Shown here: positions 38,657 to 54,400 of the stretch, piece after piece | How the letters are laid out: the number at the start of each line of letters is the position of its first letter | Position numbering within the stretch: position 1 is the stretch's first letter | DNA from: Paraspadella gotoi | Lineage: Eukaryota; Chaetognatha | Assembly (NCBI GenBank): GCA_051294375.1 | Contig: CM119264.1 | Location: 18,395,454-18,459,453 of the forward strand | Direction: 5' to 3' | DNA: 64,000 nt | Notes under the pieces: generated by a model | Databases searched by the model: none | Seen by the model: only the letters and a program-made list of their open reading frames with translations | What the model was told of the DNA's origin: nothing | Program-made: the position numbers and the translations under genes

Positions 38657-40387
38657 TTTTCATGCTACGTGAGATATAACTGAAAAACCATACAAATTCC
38701 AAGGAGAGCAATCGGGAGAGAAATGTGATTTTCTGCGGACAGCAGCTGATAACTGAGATGCGGAATGAAAAAGGAGAAAAGAAGGAAGGAAAGAATTCCG
38801 GTGATTCTGCGAGAGGAATTCTTTCATTTCGCCTTCATTTCCTTCATTGTCGTTCCCCTCCCTTCAAACGCCTTTCTCTCTTCCTCTTTTCTATATTCCT
38901 TTATATTTTCTCCAAATTCCTTTCTCTTCTCGTCTCCCCAATTCTTTCCTCACCTTATCGCCTCCGATGCCAGTCAAACGAGGCGCCAGTCGCGAGACAG
39001 CCTTTGTCCCCCCCCACACAGAAAAAAAAACTTATCTGTTTTGACGTTTCCCATTTTTTTCCGAGGGGAACGCCGGTCGCCGCTTGCCGCTCGAGTCAGC
39101 CGGCGCTGACGAACAGCGGCTTTGACAATCTACCGCTGGCGCCGACAAAGAGTCACGGGAATTGACAAGTTTTTCCTGAAATTAGGTCATGACGCTGGAG
39201 CTGACAAACAGGCGATTAGTGTTACCAGTGTTACATGTCACCAACAACATGATTGTCTTGCCATCGACAATGTGGACAAAGTGGCCATAAGAGACGGCAC
39301 TAGCTAGAGGACAGCAGTTTGCAAAATAAGGCGCTGATGTCGACAAGCGACGCCAACGTACTTCTTTAACGTTCAGTACACCCGAAATTGTCCGATGACC
39401 CCGTAACCGTCTCTCGCCGGTGAAGACTGACCCCTGACCCAAGAGTTGACTCGTCTTTGTAGTCTTTGTTGAAATAAGAAATTCCAACGATCGGCAAGGG
39501 GAAGGAATGTTAACCATCAAACATCGGGAAAAAAAAGCTTTTGGTTTGTGATTCGTGCAATTCTGTAAAAATGTTATTTTCCATAATTTAATAATAAAAG
39601 AATCGTACCATCACAGATGAACAAAAATATAGCGGAAAAACAAAGAGTGCTATTAGCAATATTGTTGTCATCGTCGTCATCGTCATGGCCTTCGCCGATT
39701 ACGATAGACTGCTGACGCGTCAGCTGCGTCAGAGGCAGCTTCAGTAGCAACACCCCGCGTCTCAAACGCCATTAAAGCCATCATCATCTTTTCGGCGATA
39801 AAATCTGGAGCGAGGACCGAGATAAAGGCGAAACTCCGTCTTCCGGTGGAAGGAAGAAACGGAGGAAGAAAAGAAAGAAGGAAAAAGGAAAACGTCAGGA
39901 AAGAAAATCACAAGATGGCAGAAAAAAGAAGAAGTATAGGAGACTTTATCTATATCACATACATATACATATCATATATCTTATGCGAAGTATACACAAT
40001 TTTAATTAAAAAACTATCTTTTTAACGCCATAAAAAAATTTCAGTTTGAATCTTAGAGTAATAAAAAATTGGGTATGAATTAAATGCAATAAGCTGGCCA
40101 GAATAAAAAAAAATGTGGAGAAAGTGTTCATGAATATGAAGAGGAAAAGCGAGAAGGAAGATTGAGGGACGAAGGCATCGGGTCAGCGACCGCCCTAAAA
40201 AAGCCAGGGAGTCAAGGAGATGCCGTTCGATGAGGCGATGAAAGATGATTACGGAGAAGGGAAGAGAAAGTTCGCGCGTGATTCGTGGACGGAATGTGAA
40301 CGGAATGTGAGGAGAAAAGATTCTGACCATCCTAAAACGAAGGAGGGTGAAACTTTATCTTTTGAACTTTTAATGCCAATTGGAAAT

Positions 40388-40460
40388 GGCAGAAGAAGAA
40401 GGAGAAGAAGAAGAAGAAGAAGAAGAAGGAAAAGGAGAAGAAGAAGAACAACAACAACCA
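40388..40460. repeat. (AAG)n then (CAA)n repeat
   Basis: agaagaagg units followed by caacaacaac. Confidence 0.9.
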
Positions 40461-40973
40461 CAACCAACCGTGTTGGCTTTAAGGTGGTCGTGCTCCTTTG
40501 GGAAACGGAATACATGAACCGTAAAAAAATCGACTTTCCTCCTTTTTTTTCCGGAGCTCCAGAAAAAAATGAGGCCGAAAACTAAAAAAATGTACGATAA
40601 AAAGGTAAAATATTAAAAAGAATAAAGAACAAACAACTAACGAAGTCATTTCAATTGAATGTAGGGAATTATAATTTTAGATTATAAGTCAATTTTCATC
40701 GTTTTGAATAAAGTTTATAATAGAGACAAAAGAAAAGAGAGCAGTTGGCTTTTGTAGTAGAGACGAGAGAATGTAATTAGTCTCGATCAAATTTTCCGCA
40801 TTTGTTCGGCGTCCAGTGTTCATTCTTTCTCTGATCAACATACCCTTAGGCTTCCCAAACTTAAGAGTTCTCTCTATGGTATAACACTCTCGCGACAGCA
40901 GATTGAGAGAGAAATCGCCCTGATTTTCGCCGCTGGCTGTCGTCGCAAATGCCGGCTCGTTAGCGATCAAAGT

Positions 40974-40975
<2 letters not shown>

Positions 40976-41031
<56 letters not shown>
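40976..41031. repeat. (GA)n array
   Basis: About 27 GA units. Confidence 0.96.
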
Positions 41032-41034
<3 letters not shown>

Positions 41035-41639
41035 GATATGATTAATACATCTATTAACGCCTGGGCGCGAGTGTTGGTCCTTTAGGCGATCATAATAAAC
41101 AGGTACAGTTTACAGATAATCTCCTAAACTACTAGCATTTGATCTATTATGACTGTTTGACTGAGTAAAAAATTCATCTGAACAGAATGTTGCAGACCTA
41201 TTCTGCAATTTCGTAAAAATTTTTAGCATGTTCGACATTACGTAAGTAATAGTTGATGGCACAAAATTATTTAAAAATCGGTCCCGCCCGTCAGAGTTTT
41301 ATAAAGTCAACACTAATATAACGTAATATTCCGTAACAATAGTATAAGTAACGCGATAGTCAACTCGCACGGTGTTTAATCAAATTTTGATAACTACACG
41401 TTGAGCGTTATAACATACTCATGACTCTGAAAACAGTATTAAACTGCCTGAAAAAGCAGCATTAAACCGCAATGTCTCGCCTAAGTAAAAAAGTTAAAAT
41501 TAATATTTCTAATGACAATAACGAATTTACTTTTCAATACGCGATCCGCAATATTACGAATTAACTTTAATACGCACTAACAAATTTACTTTAACGTGTT
41601 TACACCTCGTCTTTAATTAGATTTAGAGGGTTGTATTTG

Positions 41640-43330
41640 TAATAATGAGGAAGTTTGGCACAATGAAGAAGTTTGGCACGATCGATCTCCGGCCGACTGC
41701 TCGGCTCATCGCGAATGAATCTGCTGAAGGGCCGTCTGTTCGACTCCTTGCTTTACTCCCCTTTGTTTGCACTTTCCACAGTTCTAGAAATTGGTTCGAA
41801 ACCCGCTTCCGAGGTAGGTTTCCTCGTAATCTTGGTGAGATATTGTTGAATGCTTTTGGTTCGGTCGCACTGAGTACTTAAGTTTGGTCAACTGTCTTGT
41901 TAACGGAAACCAGGGCCAATTCGCTGAGGACGCTTTTGTAGTTTTCCCACTCTAATTTTATCTTCATATTGATGAATAGTGTCTTTAACAATATTGACTT
42001 TTGAGTACATATTAAATCAATCTTTTTAGGCGATTTCTTACAATGCATCTTACATCGGTTGTCCCCACTCGCGAGTCTGCAAGACTCGATGATTTGCCAC
42101 GTACTTTGGGATGTTATAATGCAACTCCAGAGATTGTGTATGTATTTTTTCTATATTGTTCCAATGAACTTCTGACATAGGGATATAACCTCGTTGATCC
42201 GTATTCGAATAGCGTTTCTTATCATAAATCGTTATATAGATTATGTATTATCGTGGATGGTATTGGGTTTAAGGTTTTCTTATTCTAGTAGAACACCAGT
42301 CTTTGATTCGCCTTCGTCATGGTTTCATTAATGTGATTCTTTCCAGGCATTTTTTTGGTCAAATCTGCCCCCAGAAAAGTAACGATTGTACTACCGAAAC
42401 TGGTGTACCTAATAAATTTATACACACTTCTCGGTTTAAATGTCTTTGTAGTCGACTGAATACAATCAGTATTCGATTTGTGTGGCGCTAGCCTTTAATC
42501 CAGCACTTTCGACACTAATCACTCCAGTGTCTTGGTCAGACGTTTCCATCTTTATTTCTCTCTAAAGGATTGTTCGGCAATAACGATCCAGGCTGCTGGT
42601 CATGCCGCGAATTGAGCAGGTGAGATCTCTGTGTCACGTCAAAGACGTCATCTGTATGGAATATTGAAGAGATCCGATTAATTAGCACCTTGTGGAGTAC
42701 CAGTGGTTATGTTAAAGGGCTCAGCACGCTTTTTCCGCATCAAAGACTTAATCGATCTATCTTTAAGAAATTATTTGATCCGCTAAGATTTGAGGGCTGA
42801 ATCTTTTTGGAGAAGCTTGTATCTCAAACCGGTTCCCATCCCCACAGGTGGTCAAAGGCCAGTTCAACATCCAAGAACAGCCCCAGCAGCCACTTTTTTT
42901 CTTTAATGCCTGCTATTGTTAGTTTCAGTTAGCGAAATAAGTGATCTTGTGGACTACGGTTTTTTTTATAGCCGCTCTGGTATTATTTCTCATGCAGAGC
43001 CTGTCTAGTTCTCCTATGAGCTTAGGTTTTATTAAATCTCTCAATACTTGCCAACGCGGACAATAGGCTAATGGGTCTATGACTTTTGATTTTTGTGAGA
43101 TCTTTACCTTCTTTGGAATGGTTATTAATTTTGCCCTTTTCCAATGCAGAGGGCAGACTCCACGAGACAACATAAGTTGTAAATCTGAAGAAGTTGTTCT
43201 GCACAACTTCTGCGGAACATTTTTTATCATTAGGTAGGTTCCCATCCTCGCCTGCTGGGATTTATTTTTGCAGGCTCCCAAGGCCCTTTCAAGTCGTTCA
43301 AGTTAAAATCCTCTTCTCTTCTATCTGTTC
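41640..43330 (-). pseudogene. Decayed LINE (jockey-like) reverse transcriptase
   Basis: Reverse transcriptase of a non-LTR retrotransposon, read on the minus strand across several frameshifts and stops. Blocks in order: RGVCPLHWKRAKLITIPKK (about 43.16-43.11 kb), HRPISLLSALASIERF (about 43.08-43.03), GLFLDVELAFDHLW (about 42.88-42.84), ITTGTPQGAN (about 42.70) and a catalytic-box remnant HTDDV (about 42.65). These correspond to the standard RT sequence blocks WK-x-A, YRPISLL, FLD-x-x-AFD, G-PQG and x-x-DD. RT identity is firm; assignment to the jockey/R1-like side is inference. Sequence down to about 41.64 kb may be the rest of the element but shows no clear homology. Not functional. Confidence 0.8.
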
Positions 43331-43802
43331 TTTCACTTTGGTGTGATAGAAGATGTCAGTTTTCCTTTTCTCTTTCCGCGGTTTCGTCAACTATTTTTTG
43401 CCCAGTTTTCATCGTACGTTGGGTCGATATTCCGGAGAGAGAGAGATAGAGAGAGAGAGAGGCGAACATTAAAAAGGTTCGAGACATTGCAAAAGCCAAA
43501 AGTTTTTCATTCATCAATGGGTGTTGCCAAAAAGCCATCAATCGAACACTTCTGACTGAAAGCAATCATGCAATGACAGAGGCTAAGTGGCACCAATGGA
43601 ATTAGGGCTCAGCTTTTGACCTACTTACGAAAGGAGAAAAAATCGCCTCCAGAATGGAAAGGTGATGGAAACAAGAAACGAAAGGAGAACATTTGACAAG
43701 AATAAGAAAGGAACAAGTAATAACTAGACACGAGACGGGGATTGTAAATCATAAAACAGCCGGCTCTTTGACTTTTGCAGAAGAAAGATAGAAGAAAGGG
43801 AA

Positions 43803-43806
43803 AGAG

Positions 43807-43888
<82 letters not shown>
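43803..43888. repeat. (GA)n array with one interruption
   Basis: GA run with an AGAAGA break. Confidence 0.95.
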
Positions 43889-43891
<3 letters not shown>

Positions 43892-44059
43892 AGGAAATAA
43901 ACGAGATAAATAGAAAAAGAGAGATAGAGAGAGAGACGACACTAACAGATAGATATAGGCGGTGATGGAGTAGAGAGGAAAACACGAATCGTGACATCGA
44001 AAAGACAAAACATCAGAGTCGACTTTCAATTAAGTTCAAGGCGAGCAAAATAAAAGGAA

Positions 44060-44062
<3 letters not shown>

Positions 44063-44122
<60 letters not shown>

Positions 44123-44146
44123 GAGAGAGAGAGAGAGAGAGAGAGA

Positions 44147-44192
<46 letters not shown>
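44063..44192. repeat. (GA)n array with CGAG breaks
   Basis: Three GA runs separated by GACGAGA variants. Confidence 0.95.
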
Positions 44193-45733
44193 CTTTAGAA
44201 AGTGAAATTCCTGTTTATGTTGGCTTCCCTCATTCTTCACAGTCTCATAAAATTCCATTAGATGCACGAGTCGTGAAGGCAGTCGTCGTCCTTTCATCTT
44301 TGTCCGCCCCTGTTTTTTTTTGTCCCCGCTTTCGGAATTTTTTGTTTTGTTTTCTTTATTTTCTATTTTTTCTGTTTTTTTTTTATTGTGTTTCCTTTAT
44401 CTCTCCGGAAATTGTATTAATTTTAGCTAATTCATTTCATTAAATTCTTCGACTGGTTTTTGTGTCCGTTCCGTAGTAGCCTACTTTATTTATAAAGTCT
44501 TTATTTTTTTATTTCTTTCTGTTTTTATGTCTCCATTTCTTTTATTTCCTTAATTTTACGTTTTTTCTTTTTACTAAAAATAGGTGCTTGAAATTTCATA
44601 TCTTTCATATCTTCTTTTTTCTCCGTTCCAACATACATTCATCTTTTCTACTTTAAAATGCTTTACCAGTTTTAAATTTAACACTTCTTTTGAAAAATCG
44701 GGCTTATTTATCCTTTTAAGTATACAAGCGTAAAATTTGACTGTGCCAGCATGTTTTCGGTGTTATAATATTGATTAACCAATGCTAAATATTCACGGCA
44801 TATACGCGTGTGGCATCTCCCTATGCCTGCCGTCCATTTTCGGGAGCACTCTTTCAGGGTCCCATTCTTCGAGCACTCCTGTAAGCGCCCATTCTCTTGG
44901 ACGCCCGTATGGTTTCTGATTAGAGTCTGGCGGGGGTCATGAAGGTTTCGCGTCGTCAACGGCGTCCCCATTATTTCCGTTTACTAAAGGCGACCGGAAA
45001 TAAAAGAGGCGGCGCCTAAAGTAGAAACAGGCGAGCTTGGCCGTTTGGCGTTTTGAGACAACGGAAAAAGTTTCGTTTGTGAAAGCTTTTCCGCATTTTT
45101 TTGTCGTTTATGAATTGTGCTAAATAAAATAAAATAAAATTAAATAAAGTTTGGAGTGATTAGAATATTCTGTTAATAAACGATCTGTGATTGCTCAATG
45201 TATATAGAAGATCAGACAAATAAATTTTCCTATTAATAAAACACCCATTTTTGAATTTTTCAAGGCCCTCATAATTTTTTTACCAGCAGGTAATCTCTAA
45301 TTTTTGAGTAAAAAAAAAAATGAAAGCAAGGTCTTTGCATTTTAATCTCTGGCTGTTTTTTCTTGAGCGAGTTATGAAAAAAAATTCACCCTGCTTGCTA
45401 AGCGAAGATGCTGTTGCGAATTAATAGCCTGGGCTTATTCGAAGCCTGCGCACTGCGTAGTTAACTCGACCTTTCTAAAATGAAGTCATGAATGTTGATG
45501 AAAATCACGTCTGCTTCGATCGTCATGAACCGCATTTCTGTCCAAAAATGTGGCAAAATGACACTCCTTTGATGTAAGTAAAACGTATTTATTTTTATGA
45601 TTTCCAGATATGGAATTTATAAATCATTTTTTTATTTCAACACTTAACTTACTGTTGAAAAAATGCACTTACTGACAATGTTGACTATGAAGTCAAGTTG
45701 GTAAAAATATAAAAAAAACAACTTTTTAGTGGT

Positions 45734-45738
<5 letters not shown>

Positions 45739-45770
<32 letters not shown>
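45739..45770. repeat. (CT)n array
   Basis: About 15 CT units. Confidence 0.93.
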
Positions 45771-45772
<2 letters not shown>

Positions 45773-45935
45773 ACGAAAGAGGCGCTAAGGGGAGAGCAAG
45801 CGGCGCCTTTAGATTCCGTTAACCCGCGATATCGTTAGACGTTGATGAGAAGATGAGATATAAATCTTAGCGCCGCGGGTCGAAGCAGAAAAGCGGGCGA
45901 GATGCGAGGATGAGACGAGGAGAGAAGGAAAAATG

Positions 45936-46030
45936 AATGATGATGATGATGATGAATGATGATTGATGATGATAGATGATAGATGATATATGATGCACTG
46001 ATGATGATGATGATGATGATGATGAAGATG
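45936..46030. repeat. (GAT)n and degenerate GATA repeats
   Basis: gatgatgat units with gatgaat and gatagat variants. Confidence 0.92.
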
Positions 46031-46513
46031 AAGATAAAAGCGTGGATGAGTTGTTTACGATTTGAGTCGAAGGTATGGATAGATGAGTGGCGGGGTAAGG
46101 GAAGTAGGTAGAGACAGAAAGCAAACGTAAAAGTAACAAAACCTAGACTGAGGATAGAACGAAAAAAAAGTCTTGTTTTTTAAAATAAAAAAATGAAAAT
46201 GATAAAAACTGAAATGTAAAAATGAAGAGGTAAAGTAATAAATCAATAAATCAAGAAATTTATAACGACCTTAATGAGTAGAGAAGAAAGTTTTTGAAAA
46301 TTAACCTAGAAATTCACGAGTAAGTACATAAGGTCTAAGAAAATTAGATGGAAAAAAAAAATCTGCATCGGGAAATGAGAGAAAAACGAGATTCGGGCTG
46401 AAGCGTAAAGAGAATGAGTGTAGCGGAAGTAAGGAGCGATGAGTTAAATGGGACATAAACGACGATTACGAGGAATAATTTCGTAAAGTAAACAAAATTG
46501 AGAGGAAGACGAC

Positions 46514-46650
46514 GACCGTAACGACGAGGAAGTGTCTCCGGAGACTTGGGTGACGGGGAGGGTGACGACGACGAGGACGATGACCGTAACGACGAGGAAG
46601 TGTCTCCGGAGACGAGGGTGACGGGGAGGGTGACGACGACCACGAGGACG
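46514..46650. repeat. 68-bp tandem duplication (minisatellite)
   Basis: gaccgtaacgacgaggaagt then gtctccggagac and gtgacggggagggtgacgac occurs at 46514 and again at 46582 with a few substitutions. It is embedded in ACG-rich DNA. Confidence 0.85.
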
Positions 46651-46893
46651 ACGACGGGCACGACGACGGGCACGACGACGAGGATCGTGGAGAAGAAGAA
46701 AGCGTAATCCATAATAATGTCGAAGAAGAAGAGATGACAATATTTAGGACGATGACAAAGACGAAGACACTGACGACGCGTACGCTAAAAAGGCGACAAC
46801 AATAATCAACGACGACAACGGCGACAGTTAAACACTAACAAAATTAAACCTCGAAGGACCCAACGATACATAATGAAGAAGACGGCGTTACTC

Positions 46894-46937
<44 letters not shown>
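46894..46937. repeat. (ACG)n trinucleotide repeat
   Basis: About fourteen pure acg/gac units. Confidence 0.95.
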
Positions 46938-47343
46938 ACAAACGCCGCTCGCAGGAAAAAGAAAATGAAATGAAAGGGGGAAAAATAATTTTCAGGCGCG
47001 TAAAATTCAACGGGGGAAAAAGGAAAGAAAATTCAATCCAAAAGGAAAGAAAAATTATGGAAAAGTGAAATTTTTCATTTTTTTCCCTGACTATACAGAA
47101 CAGATAATAATATTCAGAAAGAAAGAAAACGTTTTGCACTGGAACTAACTAAAACCAACTAAAATGGATTATGAGAAAACTGAACAGTGAACACGTAAAC
47201 AATGCATTCCATTTAAAGTTCTCTTTGCTACATAATTAGTATGTGTCGCTTCCTTCGGCAGCTTCAATGTCTCCGCTGTCCAGTCCAGGATTAGCGCCTC
47301 ATCGGGAAGCATTCGACGTTACTTCCAAAACAATTCTTCATTA

Positions 47344-47631
47344 TTTGACAGATTCAGGGTTGACCATAATAAAATCCGCCTCATGATGAGGAGTTAAGAG
47401 CCGGTCAATGGTCAATGGGTCATGGAAGTGTTTTGGTGCTGAAACATATAAAAAAAATGACTTCGGGAGAATTCCGGCGATCCCTTTTATGGCGTTTTGG
47501 GGCCAGGAAACTCTGACCTTAGAGGTCATTGGCGATCTCGTCTCTTTCTGTTCGAGAGGAGTGGACGTAAGATATTGTTCAGATGTCGAATTTAAAAGTA
47601 ATACTATGTAATAACATGTTGTTGCGTCCAC
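47344..47631 (-). other. Unidentified open stretch, coding-like in composition
   Basis: A 96-codon minus frame (ends in FIMVNPESVK and a stop; contains VRVSWPQNAIKGIAGILPK and FFLYVSAPKHFHDPLTIDRL) and a 67-codon plus frame overlap here. Neither is low-complexity, unlike nearly all frames in this region. No family, splice pattern or neighbour supports either. It could be a relic of a transposable element. Confidence 0.15.
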
Positions 47632-49093
47632 AAAAGTAAATTTTGTATGATTGTTGAGAGAAAGAGAGGCATAGAGAGAGACAATAACACAATATCTTTC
47701 TAGCGACTTCCATACATCGCTGTATAATCGTCCTGTTGTTGTCGTTGCCGGGACACATCCATCTTCCTTGCGGAGTAAATTACTAGTACTTAATAGATAA
47801 TGAGTTAAAATATTTTATACAATATCAGTGCCATTTTTTCAACAACAAAAAAAATAATTATCTCGTAAATATTCACTGACAGAGAAGTTCGATCCAGATA
47901 CCGATGCCAATACAAGACTAACACTCACAGCCTCACGACGTCGTCGTCGCACTCGTCGTGACTTTGTCATCGTCGCCATCGTCGCCATCATCGATTTCGT
48001 CAAAAGCGACGTAATCGTCATCGACGCGAAGATTAAGAATCTCCCGTCTGACGAAACCAAGTGGAGAACAACTTCTCGTGATTGGACACTGGACAGGCTG
48101 TCGGCTTCGAGAGATTCTGATTGGACCGAAGAGGCCCAAAAGCGCAAACGAGATGAAAACGGTTAGTTGCTTTTGTACAAGGGATCAAACCGTTTAATGA
48201 AACACCACAGAGGCGACGAAGGTCTCATGAAGTGGGTCTGGCGTGAGATCGAGTGGAAAGATATGGGGCTGAGAGAGGGTTTAGGTTTGGCGTGATGAAG
48301 GAAAGGGGCGACTCTTATGATCACCGTGAATCCGACGAAATATATCTTCGGGTGAAAATCTGAAGAATTAAAAAAGAAAGAAATCGGAAGAAAACAGAAA
48401 GAAAGAAAGACTGGGGACAGAAGATGGGGATTTGAGATATCGGGCAGGGAAGGGCAGGGAAGGAGAAGGGTTGAAAGCCTCGAGCAGGATGCGGACCCTT
48501 TTGAGGTGCTGCGGCAGAGAGGCTCTGGGGCACTGGGGGCAGGGTACAGGGGGACGATCGCAATATAGACGCAGCTGTCTCGACGCGAATAAACTCTCAT
48601 GAAAGGAAGGCAAACGAAAGAGATCCCGACTAATGGATCGTTACCACTTTAGTCGTTATCAATTAATTGCCGGTCGTAATTGCTACCGAATTATGCTAAT
48701 CGTCGTGTTTATTTGGATGTTACATTTCTTTTCTCTTTTTGGTGCCGTTCGACATAAAAATGCCATTTGGATTGTTGTATTTAAAAACTATAACGTCTAA
48801 AGAGTTTAGTCTGACTTAACCAGAGAAAATCTTAGTTATCTCTTAGTTCAGTCAGTTCAGCATCTTCGAACAGTAAACAATAAAGATCGAAAACAAACAG
48901 AGGGTGCGCGATCGCCGCAAGAAGAACAAACATAACCGTCAATAAAAAAAAACTGTGAAATATTCACAACCGCAGAAAAGAAGAGGCGGTGGACCGGAAA
49001 CTAGGCGGGGGTCGAGCCGAGGAACGCGACTCCGTTTTGGGGAGAAAAAGAGGAGGAAGTACATTTAGGATCAAAGATCAAAAAAGGCAATAA

Positions 49094-49142
<49 letters not shown>
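49094..49142. repeat. (GA)n array
   Basis: About 24 GA units. Confidence 0.95.
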
Positions 49143-49145
<3 letters not shown>

Positions 49146-50077
49146 GGAAGCACTTTCGCTTATCGCCCGACATCGCTCACCGCCAGCGCCAAGTCGGGCA
49201 CGTTCCTCAACGAGCGTGAAGATCGAGTTGTGAGCTCATCCTCGAATTCGTAATATCGCTTATCTCTCATCGCTCATCTCATATAGCACATCTCACATCG
49301 CCAATCTCTTATTCTTAACTCACATCTCATATTGACTTATTTCATATCGTATATCAAGTAAAGTTAATTATCTTATTATGCATAAGCTCACTCCGCCTAT
49401 AAGCATGACACCTTCAGTCGTGACCAGATGCTTCATTGAGTAAAGCCATCAGCTGATGACCACTAGGGGTTCAATCCTAATCCAGCCTTTGGGGTCTGGA
49501 AAACCCGAAAGCCTGGTTCCAAACCCAGGACCCGTTCCATTGCTGCTGAGGAGGCACAGAGGTTCCGGATAGTAATCTTCGGCCCACATAATAGTTAATA
49601 GTTAATAGTTAATATCTCCACTTATATTCGCTCTCATCTAACCTCATTATCGAATTTAGGTTTCATTTTTTCGAATCACGTGATCGCGCTTCACTGATTC
49701 GCTTTGCGCTAAGCAAGTATTATTATCTCGTTTTTATCTGACCCTTTGATTGAAATCTTTGCTCACTAACAGGGCATATCGAACACGGCGCTGTTCGCTG
49801 CCACTTACGTAATAAACTTTGCTTGAAGCCTGTTCGCATATCGCTTTCTGTGTTCAAACTGTTCATGGCCGATTGCCATGCACCGTTAACACAAAGTAGG
49901 CCGCATGTTTGTACTTCCCCGGTCGCTTGTCCGCACTTACGAGCTGGCCGCATACATCGCCCTTCGCTAATCGAGAATTTCAGGGAAATCAACGTCACGA
50001 TGTCACGTGACCGAAGGGCGTGGCGTCGAGAAGCCGGGGTTTGATTAATGGAGTGCCGGGCAGATTGGGCGAGACAG

Positions 50078-50216
<139 letters not shown>

Positions 50217-50687
50217 TTTAAACAATTTTTCCCGTTTTTTTCTAGTTCTATAGGGTTATCTAAAAAATTCGTTTCAGTCGTTAACTTATTATATATGGAA
50301 TCAACGATAATTAACCATACAAAGTCTCTGTGTTGAGAGGAAAAATTGCTCCCAAAAAAAGTGGCACATGTGTAAAAGCTGTTTTGCTAAGCCCTTCGGC
50401 GCCAGCAGTCGTCTGCATTTTTTAAATCCCTCTTCTTTTCGCCGTCATTAACATTTACTGCATTGAAAAGAACTCAAATCATTGTGCAATGTGCATTGTG
50501 CAATATGCCCACTTCGTTACTTCAGTCGGACTACGTTTTCTTGCCTCGAGTAAAGATTTCTTTCAGAAAGAACAATTGCGTTGCTCACGTTTCTTCAGCT
50601 TCTGTTTCCTGAAACATTTTTTTTCTTCGCCTGATTTCAGAGTTGATCGCTGACGTCATTACTGATGTATCAGGGATTGTTTTTCTC

Positions 50688-50722
50688 GTCGTCGTTGTTG
50701 TCGTCGTCGTCGTTGTTGTTGG
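50688..50722. repeat. (GTC)n / (GTT)n repeat
   Basis: About twelve gtc or gtt units. Confidence 0.85.
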
Positions 50723-50791
50723 CGTCACGTCCTGTAGAATTCCCCCGGGGAATTTTGAGGGACTAGAGGGACTCGAGGAAGATGAAAGGAT

Positions 50792-50794
<3 letters not shown>

Positions 50795-50858
<64 letters not shown>
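50795..50858. repeat. (CT)n array
   Basis: About 32 CT units. Confidence 0.96.
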
Positions 50859-50861
<3 letters not shown>

Positions 50862-51654
50862 CCTCCCAGTTTTTTTGCTCCCCTCTCCAGTCTGCAACCC
50901 TTTTCCTTTTCGACACACTCCGTTTCTCTCTTCCTTTTATTCATACATCCGTACGAGGCGCTTCAATACTTTTTTTTTTCCTTCCTCCATTTTTTCAAAC
51001 TTGTTTTTCTTTTCCTAATTTTTTTCCCCTCTTTTTATTTTTTGAGTTTTGCATGACTTTCGACCCTTTTTTTCATCACCGGCGTAAAAGTTTTATTATG
51101 TCATAAATTTTAAGAAATATTCGCTGCTTAACGCCTACTTATTTTCGTCGTTGAGGGTTCCTTGTCACTCACAACCCTCTGCTGAATCAATGCGACGAGA
51201 TGCAATGAGATGTAATGCAATTCTCTCATTGTATCAGTTTACAAAGTCGTCCTGATGCGGTCGTCGTTTATCCTTTCCTCGAGTCTGTGAAGAACAATTA
51301 GATTTTGTCTTCCCTCCATCAATTAGATCTTTTAGGATCGATGAAGAGTCAGAGTCAATTTCGGTTTCGTCTCAGTGTCATTACTGTCATTACATTGCTC
51401 GCTTAGATTATGTCGGTCTACGTCGTTGACATCCTCGTCATCTTCACTGCAGCTCCTGTGCGGGTTCTACCAAAGAATTCACAAGCGTCTCAAACTCTAG
51501 TTCACGCTCCGTGAGACGAGATAATTAACGAGTCTCTCCTGACGTCGACGCTCGTAATCTCGCGGTGATATGATGTAATTGTTCGAAGAAAATTAAAAAA
51601 AGTCAAAGAAAAAACAGACGAGGATGGGCGAAGCTGACTAAGGTATTTTAAAAT

Positions 51655-54180
<2,526 letters not shown>

Positions 54181-54189
54181 TTTTCCCCC

Positions 54190-54400
54190 TTCGCGACATT
54201 CGCGATCGTCGTCGTCCATTAGTCGTCGAATGCGGAATGTTTTTTCCTTCCGCCACGCCCACGCTCGCTTGCGGTCGCTGGCGCGAGCGCGAGGTTTCGG
54301 ATCACGTGGACCTCCGCGCTGCTGTTATGGCGCGCAGAGTGGCGCGCAGATCGGGCGCGCGCGCGTTTTTCCAGCCACGTCTTTTCCTTTTTTGCGCCGC
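54190..54400. promoter_or_regulatory. CpG-dense, promoter-like block
   Basis: High density of CG dinucleotides (gcgcgcgcgcgt, tggcgcgagcgcgagg, two tggcgcgcag copies), a KLF/SP-type ccacgcccacgc and a tcacgtg E-box, in otherwise AT-rich DNA. An ATG within it (about 54328) opens a 42-codon Arg/Phe-rich frame with no recognised product. The block lies outside the inverted arms. Confidence 0.3.

Noticed and set aside
49440-49580. tRNA or SINE suggested by ggggttcaatcctaatcc
   Set aside because: The B-box resemblance lacks an upstream A box at proper spacing and no cloverleaf fits; kept only as a remark in the gene-free stretch.
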